From NCBI GenBank assembly GCA_052267165.1, contig JBKQHO010000064.1, positions 1-64,000 of the forward strand: a stretch of DNA of 64,000 nucleotides, written 5' to 3'. Position 1 is the stretch's first letter. Each line of letters starts with the position of its first letter. The stretch comes from CAWICD01 sp052267165 (lineage in GTDB: Bacteria > Vulcanimicrobiota > Vulcanimicrobiia > Vulcanimicrobiales > Vulcanimicrobiaceae). Shown piece after piece: positions 7,205 through 16,084 of the stretch. The notes beneath the pieces were generated by a model that was not told the origin of the DNA, made no database searches, and saw nothing but the letters and a program-made list of their open reading frames with translations. The position numbers were made by a program, and so were the translations under genes.

Positions 7205-8458
7205 TTACGTCCTATAGTGGGCGTTGATGCGTACGTAATCGCGGCTGAGGTCGCAGCCCCAGGCGGTCGCGGTCGCTTCGCCGAGGCCGAGGTCGAGTCG
7301 CACGTGAACGGCCGCGTTCTCGAGCTCGCGATGGCCCTCGGCCTCCGAGAGCACTTCGATCGCACCGCGGTCGACCCACAGGTGATCGTTGAGATAGAGC
7401 GACCAGTTCTCTGGGTCGATTCCCGCGTGCGCGCTACCCGCGGCCGCGATGATGCGGCCCCAGTTCGGATCCTCACCGTAGAGCGCGGTACGCACCAGGT
7501 TCGAGTTGACGCAGGCGCGCGCGACCGCACGGGCTTGCGCTTCGTCGCGTGCCGACGTCACGTCGACGGTGAGCGCCTTGGTGGCGCCCTCGCCGTCGCG
7601 AACCATCGCGAAGGCTAGCTCGCGCGTGACCGCCCGCAGCGCGTCGCTGAAGCCGGCGGGCGCGGCGTCGTCGCCCGGCGGCGCGAACGCGTAGACCGAG
7701 TCGTTGGTCGACATGTCGCCGTCGACCGAGATCATGTTGAACGACGCGTCGGTCGCCTCACGTAATTCATTCAGCAATGTAGTACGCGCCATCGGCGCGT
7801 TGGTGACGACGAAGGCGAGCATCGTCGCCATGTTGGGGGCGATCATCCCCGAGCCTTTCGCGATTCCGCCGACCACGTAACGCTGCTTGCCGTCGTAGAA
7901 GGCATACGACGCGAGCTTGGGCTCGCGGTCGGTCGTCATGATCGCCTCGGCCGCGTTGTAGGCGGAGTCCATGCCTTCTTCGAGGTCCTTGACGGCTCGC
8001 TCGAGGCCCCTGACGACGCGGTCCATCGGCAGATAGACGCCGATGACGCCGGTCGAGGCGACGATTATTTGCGCCGGCTCGATTCCAAGCAGGGCCGCGG
8101 CTTGGCGCGCGGTCGCGCGCGCGTCGCGTTCGCCGCGCTCGCCCGTGCACGCGTTGGCGCAGCCCGCGTTGACGACGATCGCGCGCATCTGCTCGCCGCT
8201 CTGCGCGATGTGCTGTTCGCTCACCAGCAGCGGGGCGGCTTTGATCTCATTGGTCGTGATCACCGAGGCGCAGACGTGCGGGCCCGGCAGGAGCACGAGC
8301 GCCAGATCCGACTTGCGCTTCTTGATGCCGGCCGAGACGCCGGCGAGCTTGACGCCGGGGACCGCGCCCAGGCCTCCGCGCACTTCGATCAGGCGCGTCC
8401 CGGCGGCGTGATTGAGCGAGTTGTTCTTAGACAGCGACGACGCGACCATCCAGTGCAC
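7205..8458 (-). CDS. argJ: bifunctional ornithine acetyltransferase / N-acetylglutamate synthase
   Basis: ArgJ transfers the acetyl group from N-acetylornithine to glutamate, giving a cyclic (economical) arginine pathway, and some members also acetylate glutamate from acetyl-CoA. The 417-residue proenzyme has the self-cleavage segment KGSGMIAPNMATMLAFV with the nucleophilic Thr of A-T-M-L, plus the early ITTNEIKAAP and the late GEDPNWGRIIAAAG motifs. ATG 8458 and ATG 8449 are both possible and both overlap the end of argC by some 20-30 bp, so translation is probably coupled. No separate argE or argA is seen in the window, consistent with ArgJ doing both jobs. Confidence 0.95.
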   Translation of the reverse strand: MHWMVASSLSKNNSLNHAAGTRLIEVRGGLGAVPGVKLAGVSAGIKKRKSDLALVLLPGPHVCASVITTNEIKAAPLLVSEQHIAQSGEQMRAIVVNAGCANACTGERGERDARATARQAAALLGIEPAQIIVASTGVIGVYLPMDRVVRGLERAVKDLEEGMDSAYNAAEAIMTTDREPKLASYAFYDGKQRYVVGGIAKGSGMIAPNMATMLAFVVTNAPMARTTLLNELREATDASFNMISVDGDMSTNDSVYAFAPPGDDAAPAGFSDALRAVTRELAFAMVRDGEGATKALTVDVTSARDEAQARAVARACVNSNLVRTALYGEDPNWGRIIAAAGSAHAGIDPENWSLYLNDHLWVDRGAIEVLSEAEGHRELENAAVHVRLDLGLGEATATAWGCDLSRDYVRINAHYRT

Positions 8459-9407
8459 TCTCCTGCGGGAAGCCCAGCATGACGTTGAGATTCTGGACGG
8501 CCTGACCGGCCGCGCCTTTGCCCAAATTGTCCGTCGCCGAAATGATGCGCACCACGCGGCCCCGGACCGACAGGTGGAGCTCGGCGTCGTTCGTCCCCGC
8601 GACCGCCGTCAAGCTCGGCGCGCGCTCGGGCGGAAGCAGCCGTACGAACGGGCTGCCGTCGTAGGCGCGCGCGAACGACGCGCGGATTGCATCTTCGTCG
8701 GGCTCGCGCGAGAAGAAGGCATAGCAGTCGGCCAGCATTCCGCGGCGCAGCGGCACGACATGCGGCGTGAAGACGAGCGGCGCGGCGATGCCCGCCGCCT
8801 GCAATTCCTGTTCGATCTCCGCCTGATGGCGGTGGCCTGCGAGGCCGTAGGCGCGCACGTCTTCGTCGGCTTCGGCGAACAGCAGCTCGGTCTTCGGGTT
8901 GCGGCCCGCGCCGGTGATTCCGCTCTTCGCGTCGACGACGAGCTGCACGATATCGTTCGCGAACGGCGCGAGCGGCAGCAGCGCGAGCAGCGTCGTCGTC
9001 GGATAGCAGCCGGGGTTGGCGATCAGCGCCGCGCCGCGGATCGCATCGCGATAGCGCTCGGTCAATCCGTAGACGGCGCCGGCTGCGTGCGCGTGCAGGC
9101 GGAAGGCGTCGGAGAGGTCGATGACGCGCGCGGCTTTGGCGAGGAAGCGCGGTGCTTGTTCGCGCGCGCTCTCGGCGTTGCCCGCGAGCAGGACCACCTC
9201 GCCCGCGGCGACCGCCTCGTAGGCGGTTCCGGGCCCGTCGAAAACGCGCTCGAGCGTGCGCAGCTGCGGCAGCTCGGCGCCGATCGCGCGGCCTGCGTGC
9301 GAGGCGCTCTCGATCGCGCCGAGCGTGAGGTGGGGGTGGCGGCGGACCAGGCGGACCGCCTCCGCCCCGGCGTAGCCCGCCGCGCCGACGACGTGGACGC
9401 GCGTCAT
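8427..9407 (-). CDS. argC: N-acetyl-gamma-glutamyl-phosphate reductase
   Basis: A 326-residue NADPH-dependent reductase of acetylglutamyl phosphate, step 3 of arginine synthesis. The Rossmann start VHVVGAAGYAGAEAVRL and the active-site Cys in LIANPGCYPTTTL are both present, followed by KSGITGAGR. The open frame extends upstream through argH in another frame, but ATG 9407 gives the correct N-terminus and overlaps the argH stop (ATGA). It is translationally coupled within the arg operon. Confidence 0.95.
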   Translation of the reverse strand: MTRVHVVGAAGYAGAEAVRLVRRHPHLTLGAIESASHAGRAIGAELPQLRTLERVFDGPGTAYEAVAAGEVVLLAGNAESAREQAPRFLAKAARVIDLSDAFRLHAHAAGAVYGLTERYRDAIRGAALIANPGCYPTTTLLALLPLAPFANDIVQLVVDAKSGITGAGRNPKTELLFAEADEDVRAYGLAGHRHQAEIEQELQAAGIAAPLVFTPHVVPLRRGMLADCYAFFSREPDEDAIRASFARAYDGSPFVRLLPPERAPSLTAVAGTNDAELHLSVRGRVVRIISATDNLGKGAAGQAVQNLNVMLGFPQESALDGRVVAV

Positions 9408-10822
9408 GCCGGTACCTTCCCGAAGTCCCGCTCGAGCACTTCCTCGAGCGCCGCAATCGCGCGCGCGACGGCCTCGGGGCTGGTCGATCCAGCGGTGCGC
9501 TTGGCGCGAACCGAGGCCTGCGCGTCGAGCGGCGCGCTGAAATCGGCTCCCAACCCTGCTTTTTTCCCCAGTGTCGCGAGGTCGCTTGCTTCGAGCGGCC
9601 GGCGCTCGCGCTCGGCACGCGAGACGGCCTCGCCGACCAGCGAATGGGCGTCGCGCGAGGCGATTCCCCGCAGGACCAGCGCGTCCGCGACGTCGGTGGC
9701 GACGGTGTAGCCGTCGCCGGCGTGCGCGGCCATCGCTTCGGCGTTGAAGCGAACGTAGCGGAAGGCGCGCTCGAACGCGTCGAGCGCGGCCAGGCCGCGC
9801 TCGCTGCCGCGCAACACGAGCCCTTTCGTTTCTTGCAGGTCGCGATGGTACGAGAGCGCGAGTCCGCTCAGCGTGCCGAGCGCCGCGGCGTAACTGCCGG
9901 TCGCCACCGCCGCGTTCGCGCGCACCAGTTCGAAGGGATCGGGATTGCGCTTTTGCGGCATCAGGCTCGAACCGGTCGCGGCCGCGTCGTCGAGCCGCGC
10001 GTACCCGAAGGCGGGCGTGCACCACAGCACGAGCTCTTCGCTGACGCGCGAGGCGCCGACGAGCGCGCGCGTGACGGCGTGCAGCAGATCCAGCGCGACG
10101 TCGCGGTCGCCGATCGCATCGAGCGCGTTGCGGGAAGGCGTGCTGAAGCCGAGCAGGTGTGCGGCGACGTCGCGGTCGAGCGGCAGCGTCGAGCCGCTGC
10201 ACGCGCCCGAGCCGAGCGGACAGAACGTGCTCGCGTCGGCGACTACGCGCGCAAAGCGTGTCGCAGCGCGGGCAAAGATCTCGGCGATCGCTTCGAGCCA
10301 GAAGGCGAGCAGAATCGGTTGCGCGGGCTGCCAGTGCGTCGTCACGGCGAGCACCGTCCCGGCGTCGAGCTCGGTTTGCGCACGCTCGAGCGCGTGCCGC
10401 GCGATGCGCACGCAGAGGGCTTGGCCGTGCGCGGCGCGGTCGCGCGCGTAGAGCAGCAGCGTCGTCGCGACCTGGTCGTTGCGGCTGCGGCCCGCGTGCA
10501 GGTAGGCGCCGGCGCCGCCGGCGAGCTCGCGCACGCGCGCGTCGATCGCGCCGTGCACGTCCTCCGCGTTGCCGGCGCGGGCCCACGGCACGAATGTGCC
10601 GGCTGCGATTTCGTCGCCGACGGTTGCGAGCGCCGTGTCGAGCGCGCTTGCGGTCGCGGCGTCGATGATCTTGCCGGCCGCGACCGCGGCCACGTGCGCG
10701 CGCGAGCATTCGACGTCGAACGGCGCGAGCACGAGATCGTCCTCGAGCGATGAGCCGAACGCCAGCAACGCCGCATCGGGGACGGCCGCGAAGCGGCCGC
10801 CCCACTGCAACTGGTCCTGCAC
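9404..10822 (-). CDS. argH: argininosuccinate lyase
   Basis: A 472-residue fumarase/aspartase-superfamily enzyme that splits argininosuccinate into arginine and fumarate, the last step of the pathway. The superfamily signature GSSLMPQKRNPD is intact at about residues 278-290, as are AGRSRNDQ in the N-terminal half and the WGGRFAAVPD opening. Length is standard. It starts 1 bp beyond the argG stop and overlaps argC by 4 bp, so it is fully embedded in the operon. Confidence 0.96.
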   Translation of the reverse strand: MQDQLQWGGRFAAVPDAALLAFGSSLEDDLVLAPFDVECSRAHVAAVAAGKIIDAATASALDTALATVGDEIAAGTFVPWARAGNAEDVHGAIDARVRELAGGAGAYLHAGRSRNDQVATTLLLYARDRAAHGQALCVRIARHALERAQTELDAGTVLAVTTHWQPAQPILLAFWLEAIAEIFARAATRFARVVADASTFCPLGSGACSGSTLPLDRDVAAHLLGFSTPSRNALDAIGDRDVALDLLHAVTRALVGASRVSEELVLWCTPAFGYARLDDAAATGSSLMPQKRNPDPFELVRANAAVATGSYAAALGTLSGLALSYHRDLQETKGLVLRGSERGLAALDAFERAFRYVRFNAEAMAAHAGDGYTVATDVADALVLRGIASRDAHSLVGEAVSRAERERRPLEASDLATLGKKAGLGADFSAPLDAQASVRAKRTAGSTSPEAVARAIAALEEVLERDFGKVPA

Positions 10823-10823
10823 G

Positions 10824-12047
10824 TTACCGCGCGGGCGCGAGCGCGTCGCGGCTGACTTTGGCTCCGACCTCGAGCGGCAGACCCCACAGCTCGATGAAGC
10901 CGCCCGCGGCGTCGTGCTTGAAGCGGTCGCCCGCGCCGTAGGTCGCCAGCGACTCGTCGTAGAGCGCGAACGGCGACGAGCTGCCGTCGACGACGGCCGA
11001 GGCCTGGTGCAGCTTGAGCCGCACTTTGCCCGTCATGCGCTGCGCGAGCGAGGCGTTGAACGCGTCGAAGGCCGTGCGCAGCGGCGAGGGCCAGAGCCCG
11101 TCGTACACGAGCTCCGCGTACTTCTGATCGACGCCGGCCTTGAAGCGCAATTCGTCGCGCGTGAGCACGAGGCGTTCGAGCGCCTTGTGCGCGGCGATCA
11201 ACGCGATCGAGCCCGGGCACTCGTAGACTTCACGCGACTTCACGCCGATCACGCGGTCCTCGACGATGTCGATCCTACCGATGCCGTGCGCGCCGGTGCG
11301 CGCATTGAGCGCCGCGACCATTTGCGCGCCGCGCAATCCTTCGAACGACGGCAGGCCGTTCTCGAACTCGATGACGAGCGTCTCGGCTTGCTGCGGCCGC
11401 TTCTCGGGCGCGGCGGTCCAGGCGTAGGCGTCTTCGGGCGGCGCGGCCCACGGATCTTCGAGCACGCCCGCTTCGATCGACCGTCCCCACAGGTTCGCGT
11501 CGATCGAGTAGGGCTTAGCCTGTGTATGCACGACCGGCACGCCGTTCTTCTGCGCGTACACGATCGCGTCGGGGCGTGAGAGCGGATCGTCGCGCAGCGG
11601 CGCGAGCGCCTTGATCGACGGATCGAGCGCGCGAACCGCGACCTCGATGCGGACTTGGTCGTTGCCTTTGCCGGTGCAGCCGTGCGCGACCGCGTCGGCG
11701 CCGTACTTGTGCGCGGCCTCGACGAGCAGCGTCGCGATCAGCGGCCGCGAGAGCGCGGCCGAGAGCGGATACACGCCTTCGTACAATGCGTTGGCGTGCA
11801 GCGCCGGGTAGGCGTACTCTTGGATGAAACGCTCTTTCGCGTCGATCAGCAGCGCGTCGTACGCGCCGAGGTCGAGGGCCTTCTGTTTGGTCGCGTCGAG
11901 TGCGGCGGATGCGCCCGTGCCCGCCGTGCCGTCGCTCTCGCCGAGGTCGAGGGTCATCGCCACGACCTTGTGGCCCGCTAGGACGTACTTCTTGAGCAAA
12001 ACCGAGGTGTCGAGTCCGCCCGAGTAGGCGAGAACGATGGTACTCAT
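10824..12047 (-). CDS. argG: argininosuccinate synthase
   Basis: A 407-residue ATP-dependent ligase joining citrulline and aspartate. The PP-loop AYSGGLDTS lies at the N-terminus, TGKGNDQVRIE follows at about residue 130, and the tetramerisation C-terminus is complete. The frame continues upstream of ATG 12047 but that is out-of-register argR DNA. The start overlaps the argR stop by 4 bp. The late position of argG after argR is unusual compared with argGH pairs elsewhere, but the order argF-R-G-H-C-J-D is internally consistent. Confidence 0.96.
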   Translation of the reverse strand: MSTIVLAYSGGLDTSVLLKKYVLAGHKVVAMTLDLGESDGTAGTGASAALDATKQKALDLGAYDALLIDAKERFIQEYAYPALHANALYEGVYPLSAALSRPLIATLLVEAAHKYGADAVAHGCTGKGNDQVRIEVAVRALDPSIKALAPLRDDPLSRPDAIVYAQKNGVPVVHTQAKPYSIDANLWGRSIEAGVLEDPWAAPPEDAYAWTAAPEKRPQQAETLVIEFENGLPSFEGLRGAQMVAALNARTGAHGIGRIDIVEDRVIGVKSREVYECPGSIALIAAHKALERLVLTRDELRFKAGVDQKYAELVYDGLWPSPLRTAFDAFNASLAQRMTGKVRLKLHQASAVVDGSSSPFALYDESLATYGAGDRFKHDAAGGFIELWGLPLEVGAKVSRDALAPAR

Positions 12048-12517
12048 AGGGGATTCTCCGAGCGCATGTCTTCGAAGCGCTGCTTGACGATGGGAAGGTT
12101 GGTGGGCTCGTTCAAAATGACGAGCACGGTGTCGTCTCCGCCGATCGTGCCCAGGACTTCCTTCCATTCGGCGTCGTCGATGGCGGAAGCGACGAGCATC
12201 GCGCTGCCGGGAGGCGTGCGCAGGACGACTTGGTTGACGCTGCCCTGCACGTCGCGGACGAGCTCGGCGATCACGCGGTGCAGCCGGGTCGCGTAGGTGC
12301 GCGCGAAACCGGGCTCGACGTATTTGAACTGCGTTCCCGCGCCGTCGCCGTTGCGCAACGGGACTTTGGCGAGACCGAGCTCCTTGATGTCGCGTGAGAC
12401 GGTGGCTTGCGTGACTTCGTAGCCTTGCTGCTCGAGCAGGTGCGCGAGCTCTTCTTGCGAGTGCACCGGACGGGTCGCGATCAGCGAGAGGATCGCGCGG
12501 TGACGGGTCGATTTCAT
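12044..12517 (-). CDS. argR: arginine repressor ArgR
   Basis: A 157-residue arginine-responsive hexameric regulator. The N-terminal winged helix (HSQEELAHLLEQQGYEVTQA then TVSRDIKELGLAKV) holds the classic recognition helix with S-R-D-I-K-E-L. The C-terminal domain carries the arginine-binding GTIGGDDTVLVI loop. It is the second gene of the operon, overlapping argF (ATGA) upstream and argG downstream. It therefore very probably represses its own operon through the tandem ARG boxes in front of argF. Confidence 0.95.
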   Translation of the reverse strand: MKSTRHRAILSLIATRPVHSQEELAHLLEQQGYEVTQATVSRDIKELGLAKVPLRNGDGAGTQFKYVEPGFARTYATRLHRVIAELVRDVQGSVNQVVLRTPPGSAMLVASAIDDAEWKEVLGTIGGDDTVLVILNEPTNLPIVKQRFEDMRSENPL

Positions 12518-13488
12518 GTGGGCATTCCTCGGAGGTCGGTGAGCAGCGCGACGAGCAGCGCCTTTTGCGCGTGCAAGCGGTTCTCGGCTTGGTCGAAGAC
12601 GACGCTCTGCGGGCCGTCGATGACCTCGGCGCTGACTTCTTGCTCCCGGTGCGCGGGCAGACAGTGCATGAAGACGGCGTGCGGGGCGGCCGCGGCCATC
12701 AGTTCGGGCGTCACGCTGTAGGGCATCAGCGCCGCCGCGTTGCGCTCGGTCAGGTGCTCCTCGCCCATCGACGTCCAGACGTCGGTGTACACGACGTCGA
12801 CGTCGCGCACGGCGCGAATCGCGCTGCTGAAGGCGCGCGGCGTGCTTGCGCCGCTGACCTTGCACAGCTCGCCGAGTTCGGCCAAGAACGCTTCGCTCGG
12901 GCGGTGCGTCGGCGGGCAGCCGAAGGTGACCGAGATGCCGCTCATGACGGCGGCCTCGGCAAGCGACTGGGCTACGTTGTTGCGCGCGTCGCCGACGTAG
13001 GCGAGCCGCAGCCCGGAAAGCGTGTCGAAGCGCTCGCGAATCGTCAGCAGGTCGCTGATCGCCTGGCACGGGTGCGCTGCCGCGGAGAGGCCGTTGATGA
13101 CCGGCACCGTCGCGGCCGCCGCGAAGCGTTCCAGCGGCGCGTGCGCATGCGTGCGGACTAGGATGGCGTCGACGAAGCGTGAGAGCGTCCGGGCCACGTC
13201 CTCGGGCGTCTCGCGGGTCCCGACCACGAAGTCGTTGCCGCCGGCGAAGAGCGCGTGCCCGCCGAGCTGGGTCATCGCGACCTCGAAGGAGACGCGCGTC
13301 CGCAGGCTCGGCTTCTCGAAGAGCATGGCCAGCGTCTTGCCCCGCAAGAGGGGCAGCTGGTCGGCCGTGCGGCTCGTCTTGATGTGGCTGGCGAGCGTAA
13401 GGATCGTTCCGATCTCAGCCGGTGAGAGATCGGAGACCGTGAGGACCTTGCGCCCCCGCAAGGGGAGGCCGGCGACGGATGCGAGCAT
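12514..13488 (-). CDS. argF: ornithine carbamoyltransferase
   Basis: A 324-residue transcarbamylase making citrulline from ornithine and carbamoyl phosphate. The carbamoyl-phosphate loop FEKPSLRTRVSFE, the HPCQAISD motif, and the ornithine-binding VFMHCLPAHRE are all intact. It is the first gene of the arg operon. The only in-frame start fitting the family is ATG 13488, and no Shine-Dalgarno stands at a usual distance. The best promoter (13499-13526) would start transcription only about 4 bases upstream, so the transcript is likely leaderless or nearly so. Confidence 0.96.
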   Translation of the reverse strand: MLASVAGLPLRGRKVLTVSDLSPAEIGTILTLASHIKTSRTADQLPLLRGKTLAMLFEKPSLRTRVSFEVAMTQLGGHALFAGGNDFVVGTRETPEDVARTLSRFVDAILVRTHAHAPLERFAAAATVPVINGLSAAAHPCQAISDLLTIRERFDTLSGLRLAYVGDARNNVAQSLAEAAVMSGISVTFGCPPTHRPSEAFLAELGELCKVSGASTPRAFSSAIRAVRDVDVVYTDVWTSMGEEHLTERNAAALMPYSVTPELMAAAAPHAVFMHCLPAHREQEVSAEVIDGPQSVVFDQAENRLHAQKALLVALLTDLRGMPT

Positions 13489-13490
13489 CT

Positions 13491-13527
13491 TCCGTATATT
13501 TATGCATACGACGCATAAAAATGCAAG
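13491..13527 (-). promoter_or_regulatory. arg operon promoter with two ARG boxes
   Basis: The plus-strand site GACGCATAAAAATGCAAG (13510-13527) matches the Bacillus-type ARG box CATGAATAAAAATKCAAK at 15 of 18 positions. A second, weaker half-palindromic site on the other strand covers 13491-13508 (about 12 of 18). On the minus strand, TTGCAT (13526-13521) and CATAAA (13504-13499), 16 nt apart, make a plausible -35/-10 pair lying inside the two boxes. Bound ArgR would block RNA polymerase directly. Confidence 0.7.
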
Positions 13528-13666
13528 ATCCCTCGTTCCCTCGTCGTTTGTCCCGATTGGGCCTCGCTAATCGGGCGGCTGTCGTGGTCGCTGCTAGTTG
13601 AGGCACTGGGGCGAAGTGCGCCAGCCTTGATTAACCCAAGCTGATTAGGTAAAGTAAGGATATGAC

Positions 13667-13904
13667 GTGCCAAGCGTTGTCATCGGTGGGTTTACGATCC
13701 GTATCTACACGCGAGACGAGCGCGGTCATCGCCCGCACGTGCACGCGTTTTCGGGCGGAGGCGAAGTCGTGTTAGAGTTGTCCGACCCGGTGGCAGTTCG
13801 CAAAGCGCGTGGGATGAAGCTGAGCGAAGTGCGACGTGCGTTGAACGGTCGTTGCCGAAAACCGGGATCAGTTGCTGGCTCTTTGGGAGCGCTTTCATGG
13901 CTAA
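13667..13904 (+). pseudogene. DUF4160 protein, frameshifted
   Basis: DUF4160 proteins are small partners of DUF2442 in toxin-antitoxin-like pairs. The first frame gives MPSVVIGGFTIRIYTRDERG then HRPHVHAFSGGGEVVLEL, the family N-terminus with its P-H-V-H motif, up to SEVRRALN. The next frame (+1) gives VVAENRDQLLALWERFHG-stop, the expected C-terminus. The switch lies at 13842-13848, since the +1 frame has a stop at 13842. The corrected protein would be about 79 residues and end overlapping the DUF2442 start. A single-base insertion or a sequencing error would explain it. Confidence 0.7.
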
Positions 13905-14316
13905 TGCCGCGTCTTATAGCCAAGAGGAACATCGAGCAGCTACGAAGCGTGGGGCCGAAAACGCTCGTCGACCGGCAGCACTGGCGTCAGTTGAACTCGA
14001 CGAGCTGAATCGCGCGCTGCGCCTGCAATTTCGCAATCGAACGGAACTCATCGTCCCGATTGACATCGTCTCCGAGCTAAAAGGCGTGCCGCTCAGCAAG
14101 CTGCGCGACGTCATGGTGTCTCCGCTTGGCGACGGTCTCATTTCCGACGAAGCCGACGTCGCTATCTATGTTCCCGGGCTGCTCCGCGATTTGTTTGCCG
14201 ACGCCTTCGCGGGAGCTCTGGGTAAACGAGGGGGTCGTGCACGCACAGCCGCAAAGGCTGCTGCGGCGCGCAAGAACGGAACGAAAGGCGGGCGCCCAAG
14301 GAAGACAGCCGCCTGA
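13897..14316 (+). CDS. DUF2442 protein (partner of DUF4160)
   Basis: A 139-residue protein with a DUF2442 core: VELDELNRALRLQFRNRTE, a L-I-V-P strand, PLSKLRDVMVSPLGDGLISD, then DVAIYVPGLLRDLF. The C-terminal tail is basic and low-complexity (ARTAAKAAAARKNGTKGG, RPRK), suggesting nucleic-acid contact. ATG 13897 overlaps the restored DUF4160 stop, the usual arrangement of this pair. The gene is intact while its partner is frameshifted. Function of the family is not established. Confidence 0.75.
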   Translation: MANAASYSQEEHRAATKRGAENARRPAALASVELDELNRALRLQFRNRTELIVPIDIVSELKGVPLSKLRDVMVSPLGDGLISDEADVAIYVPGLLRDLFADAFAGALGKRGGRARTAAKAAAARKNGTKGGRPRKTAA

Positions 14317-14318
14317 AC

Positions 14319-14411
14319 ATGATGCCGAAGCTCTCTCCGATCCATCCTGGCGAAGTGCTTGCCGAAGACTTTATGATGCCGCGCGGTCTCACGGCGAACC
14401 AGCTAGCCTAA
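14319..14411 (+). pseudogene. truncated HigA-type XRE antitoxin
   Basis: From ATG 14319 or 14322 the frame reads MPKLSPIHPGEVLAEDF, then MMPRGLTANQLA-stop. This is exactly the first 30 residues of the HigA antitoxin family (typical: L.PIHPGEIL.E.F..P.GLS...LA), ending inside the first helix of the helix-turn-helix. The TAA at 14409 overlaps the stop of the opposite-strand binding-protein gene, so the rest of HigA was replaced by unrelated DNA at that point. Confidence 0.75.
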
Positions 14412-16015
14412 ATATCGATGTGCATGGGGTCGCCGCCCCAGTTCGAGAACGAGTTCGGGTGATAGCCGGTGAGCCGCTTGTCGTATACCGCTAGGAAGGC
14501 GCGCTCGTAGATCATGATGACCGGCGCGTCGTCGTCGATGATGCGTTGGAAGGCCGCCCCGTCCCGGCCTTGGTCGGAGCGCGAGAAGGAGTGCAGGTAC
14601 TGCCGGTTCAGCGCGTCGACTCGATGGTTGCAGTAGCGCGTCTCGTTCAGTCCACGCGGGGGAACGGCGTCGCAGGTGAAGACGCCGTTGACGTTCCCGA
14701 ACACGGGGCCCAGCGACTGTGAGTGGAGCGCCGCGTCGAACTTTCCGCTCTGGACGATCCCGCCTTCAGAGAAGGGCGCGAAGAACTGTCCGCTCGCGTA
14801 GTTGTGCACCGTGACCGCGACTCCGAGCTTCCCATAGTCGCTTTGCAGCAGCGCGGCCAGCGTTGTGCTGGGTGCGTATCCGGAAGGCACGGCGATTTCG
14901 AGCGTCAGTTCCGTTCCGTTCTTGCGGCGGAAACCGTCGGAGCCGCGTTTCCAGCCGGCGGCATCGAGCGCGCGTTCAGCGGCTGCCGGATCGTATCGCT
15001 CGACGGGCAGATCGAGATAGCCGTGAGCGAACCGGGGAATGACCGATTCCGTCGTGACGCCGTTGCCGAGCGCGATCTTATCGAGGATCAGGGGCCGGTT
15101 GGTTGCCAGACGCAGCGCGCGCCGGACGGCGGGGTCGGCGAGCTGCGGCCGGCTCGTATTCAGAAAGATGGCGGACATGAACTGACTGAGCCGAGACGAC
15201 CAGGCCTTTCCGGGAAGTGCCTTCGCCTGTCTCGCGAGCGTTCCGTTGACCGTGTCCCACAGGTCGAGTTCGCCGGTCGAAAGCTCCGTCATGTCGGTGT
15301 TGTCGTCGGCGATCATCTTGTAGACGATCTTGTGAAGCTTCGGCAGACCGCGCCAGTAGTTCGGGTTCGCTTCCATCTCGACCGAGTCGCCGCGGCGGAA
15401 CGCGGTGTATCGGAAGGGGCCGATCCCGACCGGCAAGGCGTTATATGGCGCCTGATTGATCTCGGTGCCGGGGCCGAGGATGTGCTTCGGCAAGATTGCC
15501 GAGTTGCTTTGCGTACCGAAGTAGTCGACGATAAACGTCACCGACGCCTGCGTAAGGTGGAATACGACGGTGTATTTGTCAGGCGCCGAGACGCCGGCGA
15601 GGTGGTCCCATATGTCACGCACGGTGATGTTGTTGGCAGCGTTCTTCGCGACCGCGCACGTGTACAGCACGTCGGACGAGTCGAACGGTGCGCCGTCGCT
15701 CCACTTCACGCCGTGCCGGAGGTGCCACGTAATCGTGCGCCCGTCCGCGCTGATGCCGCCGTTCGACTGCGTCGGTATCGTCGTAATGAGCTCGGGGACG
15801 GGATCGCCCTTCGGGTCGAGCCGCGTGAAGTATGCGGCGGTCATCTCTGAGAGCGTGATAATGTTGCCCGAGGTCGCGAAGAACGGGTTGAGCGTGTTGA
15901 TGTCGAGAGTGTCGGCGTAGCGCAAGACGTGCGCTTCGTACGCCGCCGCCGGTGCACCGGCGAGCAGCGGCGCGAACAGGGCGAGCGCAACAAAAGCAAC
16001 GATGCGACGAAGCAT
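14408..16015 (-). CDS. peptide/nickel-type ABC substrate-binding protein (family 5)
   Basis: A 535-residue periplasmic solute-binding protein. The Sec signal peptide IVAFVALALFAPLLAGAPAA is followed by the mature SBP_bac_5 domain: NPFFATSGNIITLSEM, then TWHLRHGVKWSDGAPFDSSD (the family signature W-x-L-R-x-G-V-K-W-x-D-G-x-P) and a C-terminal lobe ending SNWGGDPMHIDI. Oligopeptide uptake is the default role. It is monocistronic; matching permease genes lie about 20 kb away on the other strand, without ATPases in this window. Confidence 0.88.
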   Translation of the reverse strand: MLRRIVAFVALALFAPLLAGAPAAAYEAHVLRYADTLDINTLNPFFATSGNIITLSEMTAAYFTRLDPKGDPVPELITTIPTQSNGGISADGRTITWHLRHGVKWSDGAPFDSSDVLYTCAVAKNAANNITVRDIWDHLAGVSAPDKYTVVFHLTQASVTFIVDYFGTQSNSAILPKHILGPGTEINQAPYNALPVGIGPFRYTAFRRGDSVEMEANPNYWRGLPKLHKIVYKMIADDNTDMTELSTGELDLWDTVNGTLARQAKALPGKAWSSRLSQFMSAIFLNTSRPQLADPAVRRALRLATNRPLILDKIALGNGVTTESVIPRFAHGYLDLPVERYDPAAAERALDAAGWKRGSDGFRRKNGTELTLEIAVPSGYAPSTTLAALLQSDYGKLGVAVTVHNYASGQFFAPFSEGGIVQSGKFDAALHSQSLGPVFGNVNGVFTCDAVPPRGLNETRYCNHRVDALNRQYLHSFSRSDQGRDGAAFQRIIDDDAPVIMIYERAFLAVYDKRLTGYHPNSFSNWGGDPMHIDI

Positions 16016-16084
16016 GGACGCATGTTGCGCTCGCCGGGTCGCTCTTCCTAGCAGCCGAAATGTCCGCGGCCGGGACGGCTCGTC

